Assembly: GCA_028281325.1 (NCBI GenBank)
Contig: JANQKC010000026.1
Location: 1-64,000, forward strand
Source: Alphaproteobacteria bacterium
GTDB lineage: Bacteria > Pseudomonadota > Alphaproteobacteria > UBA8366
Reading direction: 5' to 3'
Length of the DNA stretch: 64,000 bases
Made by a program: the position numbers and the translations under genes
Notes under the pieces: model-generated
The model's database searches: none
Told to the model about the DNA's origin: nothing
The model's input: the letters and a program-made list of their open reading frames with translations, nothing else
Shown: positions 32,540-42,828 of the stretch, one piece after another
How positions within the stretch are numbered: the stretch's first letter is position 1
How the letters are laid out: every line of letters starts with the position of its first letter

Positions 32540-33439
32540 TTGGATCGTTTCCGGGAAATCCAGGTTTTCGCGTCGGTGGCCGAACAGGGCGGATTCGCCG
32601 CCGCCGCCCGCGCCTTGGCGATGTCGCCGCCGGCCGTGACCCGCGCCGTTTCCGCGTTGGAAGAACGCATCGGCACGCGGCTGCTGGTGCGGACGACGCG
32701 GTCGGTTCGGCTGACGGAAAGCGGCGCCCGCTTCGTTCAGGATTGCCGCCGCATCCTGGACGAACTGGCGGAGGCCGAAGAAGCGGCCGTCGGTTCCCAT
32801 GCCGCACCGCGCGGCGAGTTGCGGGTGACCGCGCCGGCCCTGTTCGGGCGACTGTTCGTGACGCCGATTTTGGGCGACTTTCTCGATCGATACCCGGCCG
32901 TCACCTGTCAGGCGATGTTCGTCGACCGCATCGTCAACTTGATCGACGAAGGGCAGGACATCGCCATCCGGATCGGCAACCTGCCGGATTCGTCCCTCAC
33001 CGCCATTCGCGCCGGGACGGTGCGCCGTGTCGTCTTCGCCACGCCCTCCTACCTGAAAGAACACGGCGTACCGCGGCATCCACGCGACCTAGCGCATCAC
33101 CGGCTTGTTCAATCGCTTGCAATCGACAGCGCCCGCGAATGGTCGTTCCTCGCCGACGGATCGCCCCTGTCGGTCAAGATCGACCCGCGGCTTCGGGTCA
33201 ACACCAACGACGCGGCCATCGGCTTGGCGGTGCAGGGGTGGGGCGTATCGCAAGCGCTTTCCTATCAGGTCGCCCACGATCTCGCCGCGGGCCGGCTGCA
33301 AACGATACTCGGCGAGTACGAATTGCCGCCGCTGCCGATCCACGTGGTTCACCAGGAAGGGCGGATGGTCTCGTCCAAGGTACGGGCCTTCGTCGACTTC
33401 ATGGTCGAGCGGCTGCGCGCGGACCGGTCGCTGAACTAG
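32540..33439 (+). CDS. LysR family transcriptional regulator
   Basis: MDRFREIQVFASVAEQGGFAAAARALAMSPPAVTRAVSALEERIG; TTG start. Confidence 0.93.
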   Translation: MDRFREIQVFASVAEQGGFAAAARALAMSPPAVTRAVSALEERIGTRLLVRTTRSVRLTESGARFVQDCRRILDELAEAEEAAVGSHAAPRGELRVTAPALFGRLFVTPILGDFLDRYPAVTCQAMFVDRIVNLIDEGQDIAIRIGNLPDSSLTAIRAGTVRRVVFATPSYLKEHGVPRHPRDLAHHRLVQSLAIDSAREWSFLADGSPLSVKIDPRLRVNTNDAAIGLAVQGWGVSQALSYQVAHDLAAGRLQTILGEYELPPLPIHVVHQEGRMVSSKVRAFVDFMVERLRADRSLN

Positions 33440-33451
33440 GCGCGTGTCGCC

Positions 33452-34672
33452 TTACCAGGGCGGCAAATTGCGCCATTCGTGATCGGCGCCGAGGACGGCT
33501 TTCTCCGCATCGTAGCTGTAGAGCCAGTGCTGCTGCGGCGTGATCTTGTCGCCGTATTTCTCCTGGTTCCGGCGGAACCGGTCGTTGCGCCGGGCGACTT
33601 CATCGGGATCCTCAACGTGATACCAGCCTTCGGCGGCGCGGGAATGTTGCACCATGCGGTTGGCCCGGTCGAACCGAAGCCTCTCATACCGCGCCAACGC
33701 CTGCCGCGGATCGTCCGCGCCGAGTTGCAGGCTGCGCGCCAGGACCCAGGCGTCCTCGATCGACTGCACCGCGCCCTGTGCATGATAGGGCAGCATCGCG
33801 TGCGCGGCGTCCCCCATCAACGCGATCCGGCCGGACACCCATGTCTCCAGCGGGTTGCGGTCGTACAGGGCGGTGACGAAGGGTTGCTCGGTCGCCTCGA
33901 TCAGCTTGCGCGGCCGGTCGTACCAGCCCTCGAACCCGGCGAGCACCTCGTCTTTGCTGGCTTTCTGCGACCAGGATTCGCGCTTCTCGTTGTTGGCTTG
34001 CCCCAGGGCGAGCCAGTTCAACTGCCGCCCGCCCGAGACATAGTAGTAGACGAAGGACAGCTTCGGTCCCATGTCCACATAGGCCGAGACAGGAATGTCG
34101 AGATGGGCGATATCGGCCGTATCGACCACGCCACGCCACGTCACGTAGCCGGAAGCGCGCGGCGGGTCCGGTTTGAAGACTTGTTCGCGCACCACCGAAT
34201 GAATGCCGTCCGCGCCGATCACCACGTCGCCCTCGTGACGGCTGCCGTCCGCGCACTCGACCCAGACAGCCTCGCCATCCTGTCCGACGGCGGTGACCCT
34301 GGTGTTCGTCATGAGGCGGCTGCGGTCCAACGGCTTCGTCAGCGCTGCAATCAGATCGGACCGGTGCGCATGGTAGTAGGCGTAGCCGTATCTCTCCCGC
34401 ACCAGGGACTTTAGTGCGGTGCGCAGGATCAGCTCGCCCGTGTCCCACACGGTGTATTTGTGAAAATCCGGCTCCGCGCAGAACCCGGTCAGGTCATCCG
34501 CCAACCCCAGCATCTCTAGAATTCGGACACCGTTCGGGCTGAGCTGGATGCCCGCGCCGACCTCCTTGAAAGCCGCCGCCTGTTCCAACAGGACGAAATC
34601 GAGCCCGGCCTTCTGCATGCCGAGCGCAAGGGCCGATCCGCCGATGCCGGCCCCGATGACGATGATCTTCAT
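33452..34672 (-). CDS. FAD-dependent monooxygenase (3-hydroxybenzoate 6-hydroxylase / salicylate hydroxylase-like)
   Basis: MKIIVIGAGIGGSALALGMQKAG, GADGIHSVVREQ, RIALMGDAAHAMLPYHAQGAVQSIEDAW. Confidence 0.92.
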   Translation of the reverse strand: MKIIVIGAGIGGSALALGMQKAGLDFVLLEQAAAFKEVGAGIQLSPNGVRILEMLGLADDLTGFCAEPDFHKYTVWDTGELILRTALKSLVRERYGYAYYHAHRSDLIAALTKPLDRSRLMTNTRVTAVGQDGEAVWVECADGSRHEGDVVIGADGIHSVVREQVFKPDPPRASGYVTWRGVVDTADIAHLDIPVSAYVDMGPKLSFVYYYVSGGRQLNWLALGQANNEKRESWSQKASKDEVLAGFEGWYDRPRKLIEATEQPFVTALYDRNPLETWVSGRIALMGDAAHAMLPYHAQGAVQSIEDAWVLARSLQLGADDPRQALARYERLRFDRANRMVQHSRAAEGWYHVEDPDEVARRNDRFRRNQEKYGDKITPQQHWLYSYDAEKAVLGADHEWRNLPPW

Positions 34673-34978
34673 GGTGGATACTTCCGCCTCGTTGTTAAAG
34701 TCCGCCCCGGCATCCCCCACCGACCACGCTACGCCCGACGATATCATAACAGCGGCGCGGCGTTTGAAGCGCCGACGCCGGCTGCCTACGGTTACCCGCA
34801 ACATCGGTTGCGAGTCATCGATGGCGCAGCGCTGCGACCGGCACCAAGATTGTCTTCGGGCCGCCGGTCTGATCGCCATCCTACGGCCTACCCCGACCGA
34901 TTGCCGTATCTAGGCGGCCTTCCCACGGCGCCGGGGCGATGCCGCCGCATCGCATCTAAGCCTTCGGCAAATCCGGCC

Positions 34979-35857
34979 TCAGGCGGGATTCTCACCCGTT
35001 GCTTCAAATATCCATTTCACGAATGCACGAACACCGGGAGCCTGTGCCCGAACTTCCGGATATGCGAGAAAGTAAGCTGCCCGCGGTGGCGCAGCGAACG
35101 ACGGGCCGAAGGGTGCGATCAACCGGCCTTCCTCCAGTTCTTCCGCCGCAAGAAAGTCGCTTTCCAAAACGACACCCAATCCTCTAACGGCCGCATCAAT
35201 GGCAATCGCCGAATTCTCCATCCACAATTGATGGCCGACGGCAACATCCTCCAAACCATGACGCTGTAGCCAAGCCGGCCATTGCAGGCGGTTGCGAGCG
35301 TGAATAAGCGCATGTCCAGCCAACCCGGACGGCTCATCGCCAACCAAACCCGGGCGGCAAAGCGGTTGCACCGTTTCTTCGATCAAAGGCACAACGGTCA
35401 GCCCGGATTCCGTCGGCATGCCGTAGACGACGGCAACGTCGTAATCGGTCCGCAAGGGCGACGCGGAATAAGCGGATTCGATAGAAATGCGGAACTCGGG
35501 CGCGATACTTATGAAATCGTTCAAACGCCTCACGAGCCACTTGCTCGCAAAGCTTGGCGCACAATGTATCGTAAGGGTGCCGTGCGCCACGCCGGTTCGC
35601 GCCTCTTCTACCGCGACGCCGATCAGTTCGAGTGCCGCGCCCAACCGCTCCGCCAACGCAGCTCCACGCTCGGTCAGGGCAAGCCCTTGGCGCCCACGAC
35701 GAAATAGGCGGAATCCGAAGTCACTTTCCAAATTCGCGATGCGATGACTTACGGCCGATGGCGTTACATTGAGTTCGTCCGCCGCAGCGGAAAAGTTGCC
35801 GTGCCGCGCCGCGACCTCAAATACCTGCAATCCAGCCAGACGCGATCGAAAATCCAT
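34979..35857 (-). CDS. LysR family transcriptional regulator (GcvA-like)
   Basis: AGLQVFEVAARHGNFSAAADELNVTPSAVSHRIANLE. Confidence 0.92.
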   Translation of the reverse strand: MDFRSRLAGLQVFEVAARHGNFSAAADELNVTPSAVSHRIANLESDFGFRLFRRGRQGLALTERGAALAERLGAALELIGVAVEEARTGVAHGTLTIHCAPSFASKWLVRRLNDFISIAPEFRISIESAYSASPLRTDYDVAVVYGMPTESGLTVVPLIEETVQPLCRPGLVGDEPSGLAGHALIHARNRLQWPAWLQRHGLEDVAVGHQLWMENSAIAIDAAVRGLGVVLESDFLAAEELEEGRLIAPFGPSFAAPPRAAYFLAYPEVRAQAPGVRAFVKWIFEATGENPA

Positions 35858-35918
35858 CGCAGCAACTTGTGAATTTTACTCATACTCAGATGAAAATATA
35901 CCGTTTGTCAGAAATTCA

Positions 35919-35936
35919 AACCAGATGTATCTGGTT
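35919..35936. promoter_or_regulatory. Candidate LysR operator palindrome
   Basis: AACCAGAT-GT-ATCTGGTT perfect 8-bp arms in the divergent intergenic region. Confidence 0.55.
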
Positions 35937-35985
35937 ATCCATCTGAATTTTCAAGATCAATTCCTTTTTGACACCGAGGCACAAC

Positions 35986-37269
35986 ATGAAAATTGCTCAT
36001 AGCAGAAAGGATTCCTTCGGCAACCCAATCGCGCCCGGACTCCCCTACGCGCGCGGAAGCATCCTGCCAAACACCGAGGCCGACCTGCGCAAGCTGCGCG
36101 TCGCCTGGGAGCACATCCGACGCCGCCGCGCCGAACTAGGATCCGATAGCGTCTACCTGCTGAGCGGACTCGAACGGAAACTTGAACTACCCGAGGTCGA
36201 CGCCGCATTGCTCGACGACGAAATGGCCTCGGCGCTCTACACCGATTCTGTCCGCGAATTGGGACTGGCGCATATGGGCGGCAGTGACAAAAAGCATGAC
36301 ATCCTGGTGACCAATCGCCTAACGGCCGGGCTGCTGTTGGCGGGCGACGTGCTGATCAATGACGGCGCCCTGGTCATCGGCGTATCGCCGCGCTACAGCC
36401 ATCCGGCCGTGGTCCGCGCGGTGGCGCACGGCCGGGGCGACTTCCATGATTCGGTCGGGCTCGCCGGATTCAAGGCGGCGGTGGACGAGTTCGGAACGCC
36501 CAAGGTTGTTTTCCTGACCCGGCTGGCGGTGAGTTATGAAATCCTCCCCACCGACGAAATCCAGGAGATCGTGCGGATCGCGCATGACCTGGGCGCCACG
36601 GTCGTGCTGGACGATGCTGGTGGCGGACGCGTCGGCCCGGCCATCTTCGATCAACCGCGGAGCCTGGAACTCGGCGTGGACGTCGCCGCGACCGGTCTGG
36701 ACAAATACGGCACCACGGGCCCGCGCCTGGGTGTGGTCGGCGGACAGGCGGATATCGTCGCGAAGATGCGCACCCGCGCCTACGAGATGGGCAACGAGGC
36801 GCGGCAGATGCTGCTGCCCGCCGTCGCCGCAAGCCTGCGGCAGTATTCGCACGCAAATGTGCGCGAACTGGTCGACAACACCATGCAAGTGGCCGACGCG
36901 CTGGAAAGACAGCTCGGCGCGGAAGCGTTGTTCCGGACGCCCGTGACTGTGCAGTTGACCGGCGAAGCCATCCTGGAAACCGCGATGGCGCGGGCCGGCA
37001 TCAACGAGGCGCCGATCGTGCCCTACGAGGCGACGGCCGGACTGGCGATGATCCTGCTCCGCGACCATGGCGTCGTAAGCGTTCATTTCGCCGGCATCCC
37101 GCCCGGTACCGCGGCATTGATGATCAAGTTCCTGCCGACCGATACGCTGGCGCGCTTTGGCGGGCCGGAGAAATTAGCGAAGGCGGTCGACGACAGCTTC
37201 GACACATTGGCCGCAACGCTCGGCGATCAAACGGCTTATCGGGACTTGTTGCTGGGCGCTGCTTCCTAA
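35986..37269 (+). CDS. PLP-dependent fold-type I enzyme (SelA/aminotransferase-like), substrate unknown
   Basis: VVLDDAGGGRVGPAIF ... VAATGLDKYGTTGPRLGVVGG. Confidence 0.7.
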   Translation: MKIAHSRKDSFGNPIAPGLPYARGSILPNTEADLRKLRVAWEHIRRRRAELGSDSVYLLSGLERKLELPEVDAALLDDEMASALYTDSVRELGLAHMGGSDKKHDILVTNRLTAGLLLAGDVLINDGALVIGVSPRYSHPAVVRAVAHGRGDFHDSVGLAGFKAAVDEFGTPKVVFLTRLAVSYEILPTDEIQEIVRIAHDLGATVVLDDAGGGRVGPAIFDQPRSLELGVDVAATGLDKYGTTGPRLGVVGGQADIVAKMRTRAYEMGNEARQMLLPAVAASLRQYSHANVRELVDNTMQVADALERQLGAEALFRTPVTVQLTGEAILETAMARAGINEAPIVPYEATAGLAMILLRDHGVVSVHFAGIPPGTAALMIKFLPTDTLARFGGPEKLAKAVDDSFDTLAATLGDQTAYRDLLLGAAS

Positions 37270-37371
37270 GGCGATGATGATTGCCACCGCCATGAGACGG
37301 CGGTGCCGCCAATGCGCTATATAGAAACGCATTACAGGAAGCACACCCAACAACGACAAGGAAGACAAACC

Positions 37372-38238
37372 ATGCATTGGACCGAACGACGGGAGCGGTT
37401 TCGCACGCTCCTCGCCGGAGACAGCTGCGTTCATCCCGGTTCGGTATTCGACCCCATCTCCGCCCGCATCGCCGAAGACCTGGGCTTCGAAGTGGGCATG
37501 TTCGCGGGCTCGGTCGCCTCGCTGACCGTCCTCGGCGCGCCGGACATCATCATCCTCACCCTGTCGGAGTTCGCCGACCAGGCCTACCGGATTTGCCGGG
37601 CCGGCAATCTGGCCCTGCTGGTCGATGCGGACCATGGCTACGGCAACGCGATGAACGTGAAACGGACCGTGGAAGAGTTGGAAACCGCCGGCGTCGCCGC
37701 GCTGTCGATCGAAGACACCGACCTGCCGCAACCGCATGGCACCGTCGGCAGTTCCCGCATGATCCCGATCGAAGAAGGCGTCGGCAAGATGCGCGCCGCC
37801 TTGGAAGGCCGCCAGGACCCGAACCTCGTCATCGCCGGACGCACCAGCGCCGTCGCGATCACCGGCATCGACGACGCGGTCGCGCGCGCCAAGGCCTATG
37901 AAGCCGCCGGCGTGGATGCCCTGTTTTTCGTCGGCGTGAAAACGAAGGCCGAGTTGGAAGCCCTGCGGTCGGCGGTCGACCTGCCCTTTATCCTGGGCGG
38001 CCGGGGACCGGAGCTGTCCGATCTCGACTATCTGGCCGGCCAAGGCGTCCGGGTCTGCCTTCAGGGTCATCAGCCTTTCATGGCCGCGGTCCAGGCCGTG
38101 CACGACACGCTGAAAGCGTTACGCGACGGCGCCGAACCGGGCGACCTGAAGGGCGTCGCCTCGGGCGACCTGATGAAGTCGGTGACCCGCGACGCGGACT
38201 ACGATCGCTGGATGCGAACCTTCCTCGGCGAGTCCTGA
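37372..38238 (+). CDS. Isocitrate lyase / PEP mutase family (oxaloacetate decarboxylase-like)
   Basis: SVFDPISARIAEDLGFEVGMFAGSVAS, LLVDADHGYGNAMNVKRTVEELE, ALSIEDTDLPQ. Confidence 0.88.
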   Translation: MHWTERRERFRTLLAGDSCVHPGSVFDPISARIAEDLGFEVGMFAGSVASLTVLGAPDIIILTLSEFADQAYRICRAGNLALLVDADHGYGNAMNVKRTVEELETAGVAALSIEDTDLPQPHGTVGSSRMIPIEEGVGKMRAALEGRQDPNLVIAGRTSAVAITGIDDAVARAKAYEAAGVDALFFVGVKTKAELEALRSAVDLPFILGGRGPELSDLDYLAGQGVRVCLQGHQPFMAAVQAVHDTLKALRDGAEPGDLKGVASGDLMKSVTRDADYDRWMRTFLGES

Positions 38239-38311
38239 CCGGAACCCGAACGACCGAGAGGACCCGGCGGGCAGGCGTCCGCCGCGGTCCTCAACAGCCG
38301 GCGCTTGGCAA

Positions 38312-40402
38312 CTAGGCGGCGCGAACCTGAACGAGGAAGTTCTCCACCTCACCCTGCAGCGCTTCCGACTGCCGGGATAGTTCGCCGGCCGCCGACAAGA
38401 CCTCTTCGGCCGCAGACCCCGTTTCGGATGCGGACTTGGTCACTTCGGAAATCGTGTTGCTGACCTCCTCGGTGCCCGACGCGGCTTGCTGCGTATTCTC
38501 AGCGATTTCGCGCGTCGCCGACCCTTGTTGACCGACCGCGGTCGCGATCGTCTCGGCGATACCGTTGATCTCCTTGATGGTGCCGCCGATTCCGGCGATC
38601 GCCGAAACCGCATCGTCGGTGACCGATTGCATCTCGTTGATCTGAGCGGCGATTTCTTCGGTCGCCTGCGCGGTTTGATTCGCCAGGTTTTTCACCTCGG
38701 CGGCCACGACCGCGAAACCCTTCCCGGCTTCGCCGGCTCGGGCGGCCTCGATCGTCGCGTTCAACGCGAGCAGGTTGGTTTGCTCCGCGATATCGCTGAT
38801 CAGGTTCACAACCTCGCCGATCTTCTGCGCCGAATTGGCCAGACTCTGCACGGTCTGGTTCGTGTGTTCGGCCTCGCCGTTCGCCCGAGTGGCAATCTCC
38901 GTGGATTGACCGACCTGACGATTGATCTCGCTGACCGACGCCGACAATTCGTCGGCTGATGACGCCACCGCATGCACGTTCGCGGTGGCCTGCTCCGACG
39001 CGGACGCGACCAGCGCCGCCTTGCGGCTCGAATCCTGCGCCAAATGCGTCATCGATTCCGATGTCGACTGCATCTGCGTGGAAGACGACGACACCGCCTG
39101 AACGATTCCAAGCACACGCGATTGGAAGTCGTCGGCGAGCGCCTTCATGGCTTCGCGCTTTTCCTGTTCGGCGCGCTTCTCTTGATCGCGTTGCTCCGCC
39201 TCCATCTCCTTCATCTTCTTGCCATTCTGCTTGAAGACTTCGACCGCTTGCGCCATCTCGCCGATTTCGTCGCGATTGGCCAAGGCCGGCACGTCGACAT
39301 CGTAGTTTCCTTGCGCAAGATCGGTCATCGCGGCCGTCATGACGCCCACGGGCCGGGTGATGCTGCGGACGATCAAGTAACCGAGCAAGCAGCTCGCAAG
39401 CAGCGTCAAGCTCCCGAAGATCATCAAGACCTGTTGCGCCCGGGTCGCGCTTTCCTTGATCCCCTGCAGGGTCGCGATGAGATCGGCGCCGATACGGTTT
39501 TCAATGCCGCTTATAAGATCGATCTTCTTGGTGATCGTCGCAAACCAATCAGCGGGTTTGATGCCGCCGGTGCTCGCCGTTTGAACGCTATCCACCGCGA
39601 TCTTCCGCATCCGCTGGACCTCGGCTACCGCAGGGTCGGCCATCGCTTTGTCATAAGCCGCGCGTTGATCCGGACCGGCGTAGATTTGCAGTTGCGAATC
39701 GTAGATCCGCTGCGCCTCCATCTGCTTCAACATCGCCTCGATAACATGCGGCGAGAAGAACCCATCGGCGAAGCCGGCCGATCCCATGGCGCGCTCCTGA
39801 CCGGCATGTTCCTTCATATGCAGGACCGCCGTGTAGGCGATGATGGCGCGTGACACATCACCGTTCGATCCGATCAAAGCCATCTGATCGACGACGGCGA
39901 GCAGCTTATTGATCGTTTCGGTATAGACCTTGAACGTCCGCGTCATGTTCGTGGACTTGCTATTGATCTTCCCGCGGTGATCCATCAGCGCGGCAACGGC
40001 CGCGAAGGCGGTGCTCGACGATTTCGCCAGGCTGCCGCCGAAACGCTCAAGGTCCGCGGTCTTCATCGCTTCGCGGAATTCGCCTTGCCGTTCGTCGGTT
40101 TGCCGTTGCTGTGCGGGAAGCGCATCGGCGTGTTGTTTGCCTTGGCTCTTCAAGAAGGTCACCGCCATGCCGCGCTCGTTCTGCAGTTCGAACACAAGCG
40201 CGCTAATCGCCGGCGCGAGGTTTCCTAAGGTCAGCAAGACGGTTGCATCGGATTTACGCGCCCAGTCCTCCCGCATTTCCGAAACGCCGAGAAATATCGC
40301 CAGGAGGAACGGCATCGCAAGCGCGATATATATGCGTTTGCCGATATTCAGATTGCTCATTAGCCCAAAGATCTTCATTGAAGTCATCCTGCTTTCCGTC
40401 AT
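38312..40402 (-). CDS. Methyl-accepting chemotaxis protein with NIT-like sensor and HAMP domain
   Basis: [19 protein letters not shown] (NIT-like), HAMP segment, [32 protein letters not shown]. Confidence 0.92.
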   Translation of the reverse strand: MTESRMTSMKIFGLMSNLNIGKRIYIALAMPFLLAIFLGVSEMREDWARKSDATVLLTLGNLAPAISALVFELQNERGMAVTFLKSQGKQHADALPAQQRQTDERQGEFREAMKTADLERFGGSLAKSSSTAFAAVAALMDHRGKINSKSTNMTRTFKVYTETINKLLAVVDQMALIGSNGDVSRAIIAYTAVLHMKEHAGQERAMGSAGFADGFFSPHVIEAMLKQMEAQRIYDSQLQIYAGPDQRAAYDKAMADPAVAEVQRMRKIAVDSVQTASTGGIKPADWFATITKKIDLISGIENRIGADLIATLQGIKESATRAQQVLMIFGSLTLLASCLLGYLIVRSITRPVGVMTAAMTDLAQGNYDVDVPALANRDEIGEMAQAVEVFKQNGKKMKEMEAEQRDQEKRAEQEKREAMKALADDFQSRVLGIVQAVSSSSTQMQSTSESMTHLAQDSSRKAALVASASEQATANVHAVASSADELSASVSEINRQVGQSTEIATRANGEAEHTNQTVQSLANSAQKIGEVVNLISDIAEQTNLLALNATIEAARAGEAGKGFAVVAAEVKNLANQTAQATEEIAAQINEMQSVTDDAVSAIAGIGGTIKEINGIAETIATAVGQQGSATREIAENTQQAASGTEEVSNTISEVTKSASETGSAAEEVLSAAGELSRQSEALQGEVENFLVQVRAA

Positions 40403-40460
40403 CTCTCAAGTGAATCCATTGCCGCGGCGGGTGTCCATGCAGTCGTCACGGCGCCGCCGT

Positions 40461-40895
40461 CTAGGCCGGCCGCTTGGGCACTCCCTGGTCGCCGGCCGCT
40501 TGCGTTCGTGGTTCCGTCAGCTCTGGGTGCTGCAGCAGGTCCATCGCCTGCTTCAAGGATTCCAATTCCTCTTTTGACACCGATTCCGGTCGGTCATGGA
40601 TGGCCTCCAGCGCCACCAAGGCCCGAAATAGTTTGACCTTCAATTTGTCCGCGTGGCTCTGTTCAAACGTGTGTTCGTCGCCAGACAACGTGTCGATGAG
40701 GGTGAGGATCGCCTCCGAGGCCCGCTTCCGGGCGGTCGGGAAGGTCGCGGTCAACCCTTCGATCGCGGACTTCAATCGCTCCTCACGGTTGGGGTGAAGA
40801 AGCACCTTCTCGAACGCCGGCTTTTCATCCCGCGTGGCTGGCGCGACGGTCTCCGATGAAACCGGCGGCTTTCGCTTCGGCATTACATCAGCCAT
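40461..40895 (-). CDS. Hypothetical protein between two MCP genes
   Basis: 145-aa acidic helical ORF, same strand as the flanking MCPs. Confidence 0.6.
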   Translation of the reverse strand: MADVMPKRKPPVSSETVAPATRDEKPAFEKVLLHPNREERLKSAIEGLTATFPTARKRASEAILTLIDTLSGDEHTFEQSHADKLKVKLFRALVALEAIHDRPESVSKEELESLKQAMDLLQHPELTEPRTQAAGDQGVPKRPA

Positions 40896-40964
40896 GTCCA
40901 ACTCCTTGTGTGCGGCACGGGGTTCCAAACCCTGGCCATCCGCCCCACCAACACGAATCGACGA

Positions 40965-42317
40965 TCACGACCTGACACTCGTTAGAAACCGGTCGACTTC
41001 CCCGCGCAGCTTGTCGCCTTGCTGCGACAACTCATCCGCGGCGCCCAACACTTCCGCCGCCGACGATTGCGTTTCCGTGGTCGCGTTGCTGAGGTCCGAT
41101 ATGCTTTTGGAAACATCCTCGGCGTTGCTGGCCGCTTCCGAAACATTGCTGGCGATCTGCTGGGTCGACGCCCCTTGCTGTTCAACCGCCGCGGCGATCT
41201 CCGAGGCGGCCATGCTGATTTCCTCGATGATGCCGCCGACCTGCTCGATCGCTTCCACCGACCCTTGAATCTCGAACTGCATCGACTTGATTTGCTCGGC
41301 GATCTCCTCGGTCGCGCTCGCCGTTTGATTGGCAAGGCTTTTCACTTCCGCCGCCACCACGGCAAAGCCTTTGCCCGCTTCGCCCGCGCGCGCCGCCTCG
41401 ATCGCCGCGTTAAGCGCCAACAGATTCGTTTGTTCGGCAACGTCACTGATCAAACGAACGACCTCGCCGATTTTCTCGCCGGACGACGCCAGGTTTTGGA
41501 TCGATTCATTCGTTTGTCCCGCAGTCTCCACCGCCCTTTTGGAAATCTCGGTGGAATGCGCGACCCGCTTGCCGATCTCGGTGACGGACGCCGATAACTC
41601 CTCGGTACCGGAAGCCACGGCTTGAACCATGGAGCACGCCTGCTCGGACGCGGTTGCGACCTTGGTCGAATGCTCGCTCGTCCGGTCGGCGACCCCCGCC
41701 AGCGATTCGGCGGATGCCCGCATCTCGTCGGCCGCCGAGGAAACCGTGTCGACGACCTGTTTGACGTTGGATTCGAACTCGCCGGCCAATTCGTTCTGAC
41801 GGGCCTGCTGGTTCGATTTCCGATCCGCGGAATAGGCGCCAAGCGCCAAACTCATATCCAGGAAAAGGACCTTCGTCACCGCGCGGAACATCTCGCTGCG
41901 GTCTTTGCCGCGCCATTTCGCCGGCTTGAGCAGCAGCTCGGAGATCTTGCCAAGAATGAATCGGTAAGCCGCCATGTAGGCGCCGGGATCGAGCCCGATC
42001 CGCGCATGCGCGATACCGATTCGTTGAATCTGCGCCCGGTAGGCGTCATCGAATTGGCAGGTGAACAAAAGCCGCCAATGGGCAGCCTGGGCATCCTTCA
42101 GCCGCGCGACCGTGGCGGCGTCGCCGAAGTTCTCCTGGAGGTCCGGGAACTTCGCAACATGCGCGTAGAACGCGTCGAGCAAATCCGGAAGGTTTTCTTC
42201 GAGAATCGGCAGGAATTCCGCCAATTGCGTGCGCGTGCTCTCGTCGATTTCCAAGAAGGCAAGTTTGTTTCGCCAGGCGCCTTCAGACGGGCCTGTTTGT
42301 TCATTCGCGCTCGGCAT
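40965..42317 (-). CDS. Globin-coupled sensor methyl-accepting chemotaxis protein
   Basis: Protoglobin-like N-terminus ([50 protein letters not shown]) plus MCP signalling domain. Confidence 0.9.
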   Translation of the reverse strand: MPSANEQTGPSEGAWRNKLAFLEIDESTRTQLAEFLPILEENLPDLLDAFYAHVAKFPDLQENFGDAATVARLKDAQAAHWRLLFTCQFDDAYRAQIQRIGIAHARIGLDPGAYMAAYRFILGKISELLLKPAKWRGKDRSEMFRAVTKVLFLDMSLALGAYSADRKSNQQARQNELAGEFESNVKQVVDTVSSAADEMRASAESLAGVADRTSEHSTKVATASEQACSMVQAVASGTEELSASVTEIGKRVAHSTEISKRAVETAGQTNESIQNLASSGEKIGEVVRLISDVAEQTNLLALNAAIEAARAGEAGKGFAVVAAEVKSLANQTASATEEIAEQIKSMQFEIQGSVEAIEQVGGIIEEISMAASEIAAAVEQQGASTQQIASNVSEAASNAEDVSKSISDLSNATTETQSSAAEVLGAADELSQQGDKLRGEVDRFLTSVRS

Positions 42318-42828
42318 TCTTCCCCCAATACCACCACTAGTCTACGTGACTCTATTTAAAGTTGCTGCACTTCCGTTTATTCCCGCGGCGCGCGCAGCCC
42401 GACATAACGAATTCGAAGTGTATTGTTCCTATTGTTAATTTTGATTTAAACGTGCATCTAAATGATCTTCATTCTTGCTACGGTTATTCTGATGTGCCGG
42501 ATGAACTGCTTCTAATTCCTGACGAAATGCGACACGTATGGTGTGTGGTCCGGTGCGCATGCCGGTGGGCAGGCCGAGGTTGACAGGCCGCAAGAGAATT
42601 GAGAGACAAATATTTCTCCTTATAATTGCAACAACAGGCCGACTTAGCCATTGAAAGAGGTTTTTATAGTGCCTCGTGCAACCACCTCCGGTGTCTGAAA
42701 ACGCAAATCAATCATCGGTTGGCTCGATCTATCCGTTGCGACCCGGGCGGACGGATATATATGGTGACCTGACGCCATTCCCGGCATTCGCAGCGCAGGA
42801 CAGGACCGTGACAAAGACCAGATCACCA

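Noticed and set aside
38500-41640. DNA-level repeat between 38.5-39.1 kb and 41.0-41.6 kb
   Set aside because: Explained by the conserved signalling domain of two paralogous MCP genes
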